From Paramagnetospirillum kuznetsovii (GTDB lineage: Bacteria; Pseudomonadota; Alphaproteobacteria; Rhodospirillales; Magnetospirillaceae), in NCBI RefSeq assembly GCF_003284725.1, contig NZ_PGTO01000007.1:62001-126000 (forward strand): DNA of 64,000 bases, read 5' to 3'. Position numbers and translations under genes: made by a program. Position 1 is the stretch's first letter, and each line of letters begins with the position of its first letter. Positions 19,049-26,635 of the stretch are shown here, in pieces. The notes beneath the pieces were generated by a model, which worked only from the letters and a program-made list of their open reading frames with translations, was not told the DNA's origin and did not search any database.

Positions 19049-19138
19049 GGTTGTGAAAAATGCTTGAAGACGAGCATAGCCCCAAGCTATTCTTTGTCGT
19101 TTGCAGCAAATTTTGCTCAAAGCAGTGTGTGAAACGAA

Positions 19139-20572
19139 ATGTCCATAGAAGTTTTATTGGTATATCTCCCGACAAAATTCGGTAGCGGCAAGTCGTATGG
19201 ATTGCCCCCATTGGGAATTTTCTATATGGCTGCAAACTTGAACCGCCGAGGTATTTCTGCCCGGGTTCTTGATGCCAGCATCAAGGGGCTGAGTCTTGAG
19301 AATACCCTTGCACAGATCAAGGCGCTGAACCCCAAGGTTCTCGGGTTCAGCGTTCTCACGGCCCACCTGGAAAGCTTCGTCACGATCCTTAATCATCTCA
19401 AGACCAACGCTTGGCCGGGTTTCATCGTTGCTGGTGGCGCTCATTTTAACGACACCCGTGATGAGTTATTCGAATATGCCGACATTGATTACGCCATGTA
19501 CGGCGAATGTGACGAAGCCTTCCCTATCTTGGTGAAAAGTCTACTGGGAGGCGGGGGCGTAGATCAGGTTCCGAATCTGATCTATCGCAAGGAAGGGGGG
19601 GTGGCAATTAATCCGGCCTTGCCCTTCCTGGGTGAACTGGATGACCTGCCATTTCCCAATCTTGCCGATGGCTTGTATCGTGACTACGCCATGATTTATG
19701 GGCGCCGTTCGCACGCGATGAGCATCATGTGCAGTCGGGGATGCCCATATCTATGCACATTCTGCGATGTTCACTCGATATGGGGGCGGAAGGTGAGGAG
19801 TAGGAGCCCTAATAATGTTGTTAACGAGATACAATTTAATATAAATACATATGGAATACGGGAATTTTTTTTTAGAGATAGCACATTCACCTTAAATTTT
19901 AAATGGGTTAACTCTCTTATGGAGGAAATTGAGCGACGTGGTCTCGATTTCGTTTGGCATTGCAATGCGAGAGTCGATCGGATTGATGAGACACTTTTAA
20001 ACCGAATGAAGCGCAATGGCTTGGTTTGCATTTCATATGGCGTGGAGTCGGGCAATCAGGCCGTGCTTGATCGGATGAAGAAGGATGTTAAGGTGGAAGA
20101 GATCGTTGCGGCATTCGAGCTGACCGACAAGATCGGACTTCAAGCCAACGCATTCCTGATGATCGGCAATCCGGGTGACAGTCCCGAGACCGTCGCCGAT
20201 ACCATGGATCTTGCCCTCCGCATCCCTGCCACCTTCATCGATGTCGGTCCCACCGTGGCCTATCCCGGGACCGAGACTTATTCCGTCGCCGTGGCCGAAA
20301 ATCTGATTGCCGATCCCAAGTGGTATCTCAAGGACGGATTTTTGGGGCGGCGGGTGAAGGGGGTTATTTCCGACGCCAGCAGGGGGCAGCTCAATATTCC
20401 CGGGTTCTCTCCCGAGGCTCAGTGCAAAGCTTGCCGCCAAATCGCCAGTTCCTTCTATTTCCGGCCCATCGCGGTTTGGCGGATCTTGTTCAAGAACTTC
20501 AATGTCTGGGTGTTCTGGCGGTCATTGAAATTCTTGCCGGCGTTTCTTGGTTTCGTACGTGCTCCGCGCTAG
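19139..20572 (+). CDS. B12-binding domain radical SAM protein
   Basis: This 477-residue protein has an N-terminal cobalamin-binding-type Rossmann region (FGSGKSYGLPPLGIFYMAAN, then VLGFSVLTAH and FIVAGGAHF). The radical SAM cluster motif follows, C202xxxC206xxC209. The family includes class B methylases and other enzymes acting on lipids and sugars; the substrate here is unknown. The segment 19790-19990 is markedly AT-rich and contains a nine-T run (19865-19873) in frame. A paralogue-like enzyme lies at 28600-30168. No strong ribosome site is visible before ATG 19139. Confidence 0.85.
   Translation: MSIEVLLVYLPTKFGSGKSYGLPPLGIFYMAANLNRRGISARVLDASIKGLSLENTLAQIKALNPKVLGFSVLTAHLESFVTILNHLKTNAWPGFIVAGGAHFNDTRDELFEYADIDYAMYGECDEAFPILVKSLLGGGGVDQVPNLIYRKEGGVAINPALPFLGELDDLPFPNLADGLYRDYAMIYGRRSHAMSIMCSRGCPYLCTFCDVHSIWGRKVRSRSPNNVVNEIQFNINTYGIREFFFRDSTFTLNFKWVNSLMEEIERRGLDFVWHCNARVDRIDETLLNRMKRNGLVCISYGVESGNQAVLDRMKKDVKVEEIVAAFELTDKIGLQANAFLMIGNPGDSPETVADTMDLALRIPATFIDVGPTVAYPGTETYSVAVAENLIADPKWYLKDGFLGRRVKGVISDASRGQLNIPGFSPEAQCKACRQIASSFYFRPIAVWRILFKNFNVWVFWRSLKFLPAFLGFVRAPR
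19865..19873 (+). repeat. Nine-T homopolymer tract inside radical SAM gene
   Basis: Nine T residues encode three Phe codons in REFFFRDS. The tract lies within a locally AT-rich 200-base patch of an otherwise GC-rich gene and is a possible slippage site. Confidence 0.4.
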
Positions 20573-20637
20573 CCCGTCTTGTTCACCGGGGCACTGACGT
20601 GGGTTGGCGGATGTAGCGTAAGGCGCTGATACGGCAT

Positions 20638-20664
20638 AAGATTTTGTTGTCTAGACACAATCTT
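20638..20664. repeat. Imperfect 27-base palindrome
   Basis: AAGATT and AATCTT flank TTGTTGTCTAGACAC, in which TGTCTAGACA (20648-20657) is a perfect 10-base palindrome. It lies 29 bases before the transposase-like relic, so it may be part of an insertion-sequence end. Confidence 0.35.
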
Positions 20665-20692
20665 TGCCAAGTGCCGAGAGGCCACACCCGCC

Positions 20693-20764
20693 ATGACCGA
20701 AAATAGCCTGCTGCCATTCTCGTTGCCAGCGGTTCACCGTGACCGTCGCAAAGAGATTGGTTGA
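20693..20764 (+). mobile_element. Relic of transposase N-terminus, IS1380-like
   Basis: Twenty-three codons starting MTENSLLPFSLPAVHR match the usual start of IS1380-family transposases (LLPFxLPAVxRKK). After that the similarity stops and a TGA follows. No other part of the element is seen downstream, so this is at most a scar. Confidence 0.4.
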
Positions 20765-20790
20765 TCTGGGGTCGGACTTGCGGATACATG

Positions 20791-20812
20791 GATTCCCGCT
20801 TGCGCGGGAATG
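20791..20812. repeat. REP-like palindromic repeat
   Basis: TTCCCGC, TTGC, GCGGGAA (20793-20810) forms a 7-bp stem with a 4-base loop. It sits in the context GGATTCCCGC...GCGGGAATGATGA, a sequence type scattered through intergenic regions of many proteobacterial genomes. I see only this copy in the window. Confidence 0.5.
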
Positions 20813-20949
20813 ATGACTGGATTTTCGGAACTTCTCTCTTTTACTCGATTACCCTGAAACATATCCAGCCACGATTTCTTGACCGATCTTGGCTGCTCAT
20901 CGATAGTCTCGGGCGATTCGCCGATACTGAATATCCGAAGGAATTTGCC

Positions 20950-21468
20950 ATGGTGGGCCGTCCGCTATTCCAATTCATTTGCGCTATCGTGGCGTTTCTC
21001 GGTGTTCTGGCCCTATTCGGGATGACCGGCGTCGCGGCGGGCTCTGAGCCATCGGCGACCGACGACTTGAGCCGTACCACGAGGGAGTGGCTGGCCAACA
21101 TCCCGGATTACGAATTACGATTTTTTGAACGCCTGAAACAGGTCGAAGGCGTTAGCGAGATACAAACCATTATTCTTCTCGTCGCGGTCGTCGCCCTGCT
21201 GCTGCTCGGGGGTACCGTCATCATGTTTTTTCGGACGCTCGAGCGCCGCATCGCCGCATTGCCAGGGGCTCGCCCTCAGTCACGTCTGAGCAGGAAAATT
21301 CGCCTACTTTTTGTCATGTGGCGCCAGAAGAGACTAGAGGATCAATTCTCGAGAATTGCAGCAATTCAAGAAAAATATCCAGACATTACGCCACAGGTGT
21401 CGAACTTTCGTGTGGAACTTAATGAAATTTCCGTTGAAATTGAACGCGCACGCCAGCGAAAATTCTAA
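20950..21468 (+). CDS. Small two-TM protein with PDY module and coiled tail
   Basis: This 172-residue protein has a TM or signal segment at about 8-30 and a short periplasmic stretch with EWLANIPDY (W47, PDY 52-54). A second TM helix follows at 71-94, then a basic, probably coiled-coil cytoplasmic tail (95-172) with MWRQKRLE. The same PDY-TM-tail arrangement ends both SGNH proteins downstream and the membrane protein at 34897. This protein looks like one of the SGNH partners with its catalytic domain removed. ATG 20950 has AAGGA 8 bases upstream; the longer frame from 20761 runs through a repeat and is not the start. MBOAT begins 14 bases later, so the two are probably co-translated. I do not recognise a named family. 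Confidence 0.75.
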   Translation: MVGRPLFQFICAIVAFLGVLALFGMTGVAAGSEPSATDDLSRTTREWLANIPDYELRFFERLKQVEGVSEIQTIILLVAVVALLLLGGTVIMFFRTLERRIAALPGARPQSRLSRKIRLLFVMWRQKRLEDQFSRIAAIQEKYPDITPQVSNFRVELNEISVEIERARQRKF

Positions 21469-21482
21469 GAGAGTCCGGCAAT

Positions 21483-23033
21483 ATGCTGTTTAATTCCTAT
21501 GAGTTTCTTATTGGATTCCTTCCACTTTGCCTTGCCCTGACTTGTGCCGCCCGCCGGTTTGGGCGGCTGCCGGCACTTTCGATCCTGGTTCTGGTGTCCC
21601 TTGGCTTCTATGCGTTGTGGGAAGCTCAATACATCTTGCTATTGCTTTCATCAATATTTTTCAATTATTTGATGGGAAATCTGGTCCACGCCACCCGCCT
21701 CCGCGCCGTGGTCTTGAGCGGCGTCTTAGTCAATCTGGCGATCCTGGGCTATTTCAAGTACCGAATCTTCTTCGGAGAACTGTCTGGTTTGCACTCAGCA
21801 GAAGCTCTGGTGGTTCCGTTGGGAATTTCATTTTACACCTTCCACCAGATTAGCTTTCTGATTGATGTCAATCGCAAGAATATCTCGCCCAGAGGCTTTT
21901 CCGAATACCTCCTCTACGTCACGTTCTTTCCCCAATTGATCGCCGGCCCCATTGTCCGATTCACTGAAGTCATTGGGCAGTTTAAGACAGCCTCGGCTTT
22001 CACCCCGCGCGCCATCAATTTTGCCGTCGGATTTACCATGATAGCCGCGGGCCTGTTCAAGAAGCAGATCCTCGCTGATACCTTCGCAGGCTATGCTCGG
22101 CCGGTCTTCGCGCTGGCGGAAACCTCGGCCTCGGTAACCATGATCGAATCCTGGACCGGCATCCTGGCCTATACGCTGCAAATCTATTTTGATTTTTCGG
22201 GTTACTCGGACATGGCCCTGGGCATCGCCCGAATTTTTGGCATTCGCTTGCCAGTAAATTTCAACTCTCCTTACAAGGCGACCAGCATCATAGACTTCTG
22301 GCGGCGCTGGCATATTTCGCTATCACGCTTTCTGCGCGACTACCTGTATGTTGTCATCGGCGGAAATCGCGGCGGCAGGATCAGACGCTATATCAATGTC
22401 ATGATCGTGATGCTGCTCGGTGGTCTGTGGCATGGAGCTGACTGGACTTTTGTTCTGTGGGGCGGCATGCATGGTGGCATGCTTTTGATTAACCATGCTT
22501 GGCGCGACCTAGGCGGCGGCAAGGCACGCCACCTGCGTATCCCACCGGCCTTTGCTTGGTTCATCACCTTTTTGGGGGTGATGCTGGCCTGGACCCTATT
22601 CCGAGCCGAGAGCGTCCATGGCGCGCTCAATCTCTGGCAAGGCATGCTTGGCATCAATGGGCGCATGGCCCTGCATGACGTCGATAAGCAGACTCTTGGC
22701 GACCTGGGTCCGATCCTGGAAGCCATCGGGTTTCATTGGATCAATGCCGAGCAGGTGTCCCGCGCCTTTCCCACTCAAACGACGTTCCTCTGGTTCGCAG
22801 CAGGTCTGTTCATTTGCCTGGGGCTTCCCAATACCCAAGCGTGGTTGCGTCGTTATCGTCCGGCTTGTAGCCTTGTCTATGGCGACCTTGATGCGCGCAG
22901 CGTCGCGGATTTCGTCTCAATCTCCCTAAGGTGGCGTCCGACCGTACCATGGGCATTGCTCACGGCGGCCATGCTGATCTACGCCATCTTTCATTTCGGA
23001 AATACCAGCGAATTCATATATTGGCAATTTTAG
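21483..23033 (+). CDS. MBOAT-family O-acyltransferase (AlgI/DltB-like)
   Basis: This 516-residue protein has about ten membrane helices. The MBOAT signature is MLLGGLWHGADWTFVLWGGMHGG, with the proposed catalytic His317 and a second His330. PLGISFYTFHQISFLID and the SGYSDMALGIARIFGI region are also typical of AlgI-type proteins. The family moves acyl groups from the cytoplasm across the membrane for O-acetylation of polysaccharides, usually with an SGNH partner (AlgJ/X, DltD, PatB). Such partners are encoded downstream at 23454 and 25058. A remnant of a further partner follows the stop codon directly. Confidence 0.92.
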   Translation: MLFNSYEFLIGFLPLCLALTCAARRFGRLPALSILVLVSLGFYALWEAQYILLLLSSIFFNYLMGNLVHATRLRAVVLSGVLVNLAILGYFKYRIFFGELSGLHSAEALVVPLGISFYTFHQISFLIDVNRKNISPRGFSEYLLYVTFFPQLIAGPIVRFTEVIGQFKTASAFTPRAINFAVGFTMIAAGLFKKQILADTFAGYARPVFALAETSASVTMIESWTGILAYTLQIYFDFSGYSDMALGIARIFGIRLPVNFNSPYKATSIIDFWRRWHISLSRFLRDYLYVVIGGNRGGRIRRYINVMIVMLLGGLWHGADWTFVLWGGMHGGMLLINHAWRDLGGGKARHLRIPPAFAWFITFLGVMLAWTLFRAESVHGALNLWQGMLGINGRMALHDVDKQTLGDLGPILEAIGFHWINAEQVSRAFPTQTTFLWFAAGLFICLGLPNTQAWLRRYRPACSLVYGDLDARSVADFVSISLRWRPTVPWALLTAAMLIYAIFHFGNTSEFIYWQF

Positions 23034-23453
23034 TATTTTTTGACTATCCACCGCGATGCCTTGGCTGTCGTGGCTCTGGCCGTCGTGGCTCTGGCGGAAT
23101 CGGTGAGCGGCAACCAGCTATTTATTAGCAAAATCCATGAGTTATGGTCGCCCAATGACTAAAGCCGGATCAGCATTGAACGAACTGATGAAGAAGCTTG
23201 GAGACGGAGATTTCCTCGGCGGTCCGGCCGAGACATTATCGCAATTGGTGATGGAGATCGATGTGGAGAGCCTGATTGGGCCGCTCCGGCTGGAGCGGAA
23301 TGATGAGCGGCAGACCCAGAACCGCCACATGCAGGTCGAGGGAATGGCCGAATTAAGCATCCCGGCCCCTCTTCAGTGCCGGGCAAACCATCATTCCACC
23401 CCAGGCCAGCTCCCGCAGGGCGATCTTTGCCGCGATGTTAAGGTAGGCCCCTG
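23034..23453. other. Gap with truncated SGNH paralogue and IS256 fragment
   Basis: No intact gene is present in this 420-base gap between MBOAT and its first intact SGNH partner. The left part is the start of a third SGNH paralogue and the right part the start of an IS256-family transposase. The join lies near 23155. Confidence 0.6.
23040..23162 (+). pseudogene. N-terminal remnant of a third SGNH partner protein
   Basis: In the frame following the MBOAT stop, 40 codons from a TTG read LTIHRDALAVVAL and continue to NQLFISKIHELWSPND. They align with the N-termini of both downstream SGNH proteins: a TM segment, then Asn near residue 25 and ELWS at 34-37 (NLVFMARLRELWSAD and NLLVMARVNELWSKD). 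The frame ends where the transposase fragment begins. A 15-base tandem duplication (GTCGTGGCTCTGGC at 23067 and 23082) lies in the TM part. The rest of the gene has gone. Confidence 0.65.
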
Positions 23454-23454
23454 A
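23155..23454 (+). mobile_element. IS256-family transposase fragment
   Basis: From ATG 23155 the frame begins MTKAGSALNELMKKLGDGDF and continues AETLSQLVMEIDVESLIG, the usual N-terminus of IS256 (Mutator-type) transposases. Similarity fades after ERNDERQ, and the DDE catalytic core is absent. The frame stops in a TGATG overlap with the next gene. This is an inactive scar whose arrival probably truncated the third SGNH paralogue. Confidence 0.65.
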
Positions 23455-25061
23455 TGCCCTCCATCCGCCGCTTCCTCGTCGTGGCAGTCGCGTTTCCGCT
23501 CGTACTGATCACTGCCGTCGCCGCTGGCAATCTCGTTTTCATGGCGCGGCTCAGGGAACTGTGGAGCGCTGACAGGGTCGTCGAAGTTTGGTCAAGAGGA
23601 AATATTCTGTTCAACCCCATCAATATAGAGGATGTGCGCCCACGCATTGTCCGCGCCCTTGATCCCGATGTCATGGTCCTAGGGTCATCGCGCTCCTTTA
23701 ATGTCCACGACTATGCTTTCCGAAGGTCATTCTTTAACCTCGGGGGGTGGCTGACGCGCTCGACCGCATTCGATGTGGGGAGTTTTCAGGCAGTCCCCCG
23801 GAAGGTCTTGAAGTATGGGCGCCCCCGCTATCTCTTTTTCTTCCTGGACTATTGGTGGGTCATGACCTCGCCTGAGGCCAAGACTCAGATATCGTCCAAT
23901 GAAAGTCGTCAATCCCTCCAACAGGACATCTATGAGCGCCTTCCGTCCGCCGTCCGCCAAATCCTCAAGGCCTCGGTACTGCCCTCGACATTCTTGAGCG
24001 CGGGCCATTTAACGCTACGTCAGTATTTTGACGTGCTGCGAGGACGGGGTGGCTATGCCGACGATATAGTCAGGATCGGCTATGTCGCCAACCTAAATGA
24101 AATCGGCTTTGGACCTGACGGAGCCTATTATGGCCTGCGGCTGCGTGCAGCCGACCAAGCCGGACGAATCTGCGACCTCGGGGATTTGTCCAACCGCAAG
24201 CGCTTGCCTCACGGCGCCTATCGCCCTGGTCAGCAGTTGGATCCGCTAAAGGTCGCGGCGCTGAAATCCATGCTGACGGAATTGGAAGCAAGCAGTATAC
24301 GTGTGATCCCCATCCTACCTCCCCTCGCCCCCAGCGTGGTGACGCGCTATCAGTCAGATCCCGATTACGCGTTTGTGGACGAATGGCGAAACACCATGAA
24401 GCAGATGCTTCCTGGCGTCTGGGACTTTCACGATTCCCGTGCATTGGGCTCCACCGACTGCGAATTTCACGACGATATTCACGGCGGCGACGTTACCTAT
24501 CTGCGAATCCTAGAACGGATGGGGCTCGAGAGTGACGAAATCAGGCAGTTGCTGAACACCGGTAACATCACGGCTGCGATCCGTCAATTTTCCGGCCGAC
24601 GATTGGTTACCGGCTATGGCCTGCTATCTCGACTCGCCCCCTTACCGGTGACCCACCCCCCACTTCCGCCGCAGCAACGCACTCAAGCTTCGTCCGGACA
24701 GAAATGGACTCATGAAAGCGTCATGGCCGACAGACTTGCCGCCAACAAGGATTTCTTGGATGGCATGCCGGATTACCGCAAATATATATATGACCTACTA
24801 GCGAACATCAAAAAACATTCCTTCCAAGGGTACGGAGTTTCTCTGGCAGCAGTCGGCATTTCCCTGGCCCTGCTGGTCAGCGTGGGGTGGTTTTGTCTTG
24901 GAATTCTCCGCCGCCTACCGTTGGCAATGCCCAGTGCCCACATGGACGAAGACCTCATCCAGACGGCTCGTCGTCAAGGGATGGCGTTTGAAGCACTTCG
25001 CCGATTGCGCCATCGCGCAATATTGTCCTCATGCCTGCCGCCCAGCCATCCGTCGCCATGA
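23454..25061 (+). CDS. SGNH-type acyltransferase partner protein 1 with PDY module
   Basis: This 535-residue protein has a TM anchor at about 8-28 and a periplasmic SGNH-like domain. VMVLGSSRSFN has the GSS nucleophile element at 77-79, and DDIHGGD carries Asp341 and His343. LDYWW (131-135) and GPDGAYYGLRLR are shared with its paralogue. A Pro-rich linker (about 395-410) leads to FLDGMPDY (PDY 439-441), a TM helix at 464-482 and a short basic tail. It probably works with MBOAT to acylate a glycan in the periplasm, as AlgJ/AlgX or DltD do. The start overlaps the preceding relic stop (TGATG). Confidence 0.75.
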   Translation: MPSIRRFLVVAVAFPLVLITAVAAGNLVFMARLRELWSADRVVEVWSRGNILFNPINIEDVRPRIVRALDPDVMVLGSSRSFNVHDYAFRRSFFNLGGWLTRSTAFDVGSFQAVPRKVLKYGRPRYLFFFLDYWWVMTSPEAKTQISSNESRQSLQQDIYERLPSAVRQILKASVLPSTFLSAGHLTLRQYFDVLRGRGGYADDIVRIGYVANLNEIGFGPDGAYYGLRLRAADQAGRICDLGDLSNRKRLPHGAYRPGQQLDPLKVAALKSMLTELEASSIRVIPILPPLAPSVVTRYQSDPDYAFVDEWRNTMKQMLPGVWDFHDSRALGSTDCEFHDDIHGGDVTYLRILERMGLESDEIRQLLNTGNITAAIRQFSGRRLVTGYGLLSRLAPLPVTHPPLPPQQRTQASSGQKWTHESVMADRLAANKDFLDGMPDYRKYIYDLLANIKKHSFQGYGVSLAAVGISLALLVSVGWFCLGILRRLPLAMPSAHMDEDLIQTARRQGMAFEALRRLRHRAILSSCLPPSHPSP

Positions 25062-26635
25062 ACGCTATCCCAAAGTACCTGCTGCTGGTTATCGCCATCC
25101 CGGCTCTTGCCTTGGCTGCTGCGACCACATGCAATTTGCTGGTCATGGCACGGGTCAATGAATTGTGGAGCAAGGATGATATCCTGAGGGAGTGGGATCG
25201 TGGAAACATGCTGGTCAGCGCCTTGATAGCTCCCTATCCCAGGGAAGAAATCAGCAGGAAAATTGCACCCGAAATTACCGTTCTGGGGTCGTCGCGCTCA
25301 TTCAATCTGCACGATTTCGCCTTCAGCCGCTCGTTCTTCAACCTAACCGGACGGTTTGGAACGGTCGGAATCGTCAAATCCTTTCAAGGCGCGCCGCAGC
25401 TGCTTGCGGAACATGGCAATCCCCGCTACGTGTTCATCTTCCTAGACTACTGGTGGTTTATGACCCCCACCACCGACAAGGGTGGAGACGGGGCTGTCAT
25501 GACACGCCGCAATCAAGGCAACCCCCTTTGGGGGGCGCTTCCGCAACGCCTGCGCCAGATTCTGAGTGCCGCGACACTCCCCACCACGTTGCTGCGACAG
25601 GGCTTGCTCAGCATTGGGAATTACCGGGCGGCCCTGGGCGGTCAGCTTCACGGACAAGATGGCATCCGGCGGGTCGGTTTGACTGCCTATACAACTGATA
25701 CCGGGATTGGGCCGGATGGCGCGTATTATGGATTGCGACTGCGCGAGGGTGACTATCCCGGCAAGAGTTGCCTCTATGTGAATGATCTTGAAGCCCGTCG
25801 ACGCCTTCCCCATGGAGCCTATCAGCCCGGTCAGCGCATCGATCCGGCTCGCATGGCGGCGGCCAGGGAAATGATTCACCGCCTTGAGGTTGCCGGCATA
25901 CGAACTATTACCATCATTCCACCCTTGGCGCCCAGCATGGCTGCGCTTTACCGCTCCGATTCCGACTACGCGTATATCGATCAGTGGAGGAATCTCGCAA
26001 AGGCCGAATTCGGCAAGATCTGGGATTTTCACGACCCTCGCGATCTGGAGTCGGGAGAGTGCGAGTTCATGGATGACATCCATGGCGGCGATGTCACCTA
26101 TTTGCGGATTCTTGATCACATCGGCAAAGAAGACGCTGATGTAAAGTCAATCCTCAACGCAGACCTGGTTTCAAGTCTTATCAAGGAGTTTGAAGGCAGG
26201 AACTTCGTCACCAGCCGGGGCTTATGGACCTTCCTTCCCCCCTTGCCGCCGCCTCTGTCCAAGGCGCCTCCTGACGGGGTCACCGTATCCCCACCAACGG
26301 CGCCACCGAGACCAAGAACGATCGAGACCATGCGAGCCGAACGGCGCGAGGTCAATGATACCTTCCTAGCGGACATGCCGGATTATCCCAAGCGGGTTTA
26401 CGACATTGTGGCCACCGTCAAACGCACCATGTTCCAGGGATGGAGGCTTGGCCTAGCTCTAACGGCAAGTGCCTTGTTTCTGGCGGCGATGTTTGCCCTT
26501 TGGCTCCTTCGGATAAGACGCTCCCTGCCGGCCCCATCTCAGCGAGACGCCTTCAACGACAATGATTTAGCTCAGTTGAGCCGTCGTCAGAAACTGCTGG
26601 TGGCGGAGATCAAGAGCTTGTCCGCCCATCGCTAG
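25058..26635 (+). CDS. SGNH-type acyltransferase partner protein 2 with PDY module
   Basis: This 525-residue paralogue of the preceding gene has the same layout. An N-terminal TM is followed by ELWSKDD, GSSR at 77-80, LDYWW at 129-133, DDIHGGD (Asp340, His342), a long Pro-rich linker (393-418), PDY at 441-443, TM 463-483 and a basic tail. ATG 25058 overlaps the stop of partner 1 by 4 nt, which fixes the start and shows coupling. Its 3' end overlaps the convergent wecB gene by 26 nt. Two retained partners suggest different acceptor sites or a hetero-complex. Confidence 0.75.
   Translation: MNAIPKYLLLVIAIPALALAAATTCNLLVMARVNELWSKDDILREWDRGNMLVSALIAPYPREEISRKIAPEITVLGSSRSFNLHDFAFSRSFFNLTGRFGTVGIVKSFQGAPQLLAEHGNPRYVFIFLDYWWFMTPTTDKGGDGAVMTRRNQGNPLWGALPQRLRQILSAATLPTTLLRQGLLSIGNYRAALGGQLHGQDGIRRVGLTAYTTDTGIGPDGAYYGLRLREGDYPGKSCLYVNDLEARRRLPHGAYQPGQRIDPARMAAAREMIHRLEVAGIRTITIIPPLAPSMAALYRSDSDYAYIDQWRNLAKAEFGKIWDFHDPRDLESGECEFMDDIHGGDVTYLRILDHIGKEDADVKSILNADLVSSLIKEFEGRNFVTSRGLWTFLPPLPPPLSKAPPDGVTVSPPTAPPRPRTIETMRAERREVNDTFLADMPDYPKRVYDIVATVKRTMFQGWRLGLALTASALFLAAMFALWLLRIRRSLPAPSQRDAFNDNDLAQLSRRQKLLVAEIKSLSAHR

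Larger units (their letters stand above)
20573..20949. other. Non-coding gap holding IS and repeat remnants
   Basis: No intact gene is present in this 377-base gap. It contains an imperfect palindrome (20638-20664), a short relic that resembles an IS1380-family transposase start (20693-20764) and a palindromic dispersed repeat (20791-20812). The reading frame that enters from 20761 merely crosses this repeat before the real gene at 20950. Confidence 0.5.

Noticed and set aside
20761-20949. 63-codon N-terminal extension of the small PDY protein
   Set aside because: It crosses a REP-like repeat (MDSRLRGNDD is a typical translation of this repeat), while ATG 20950 has a good ribosome site.
22931-23128. 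65-codon frame after MBOAT
   Set aside because: It is in a different frame from the SGNH remnant and has no protein features.
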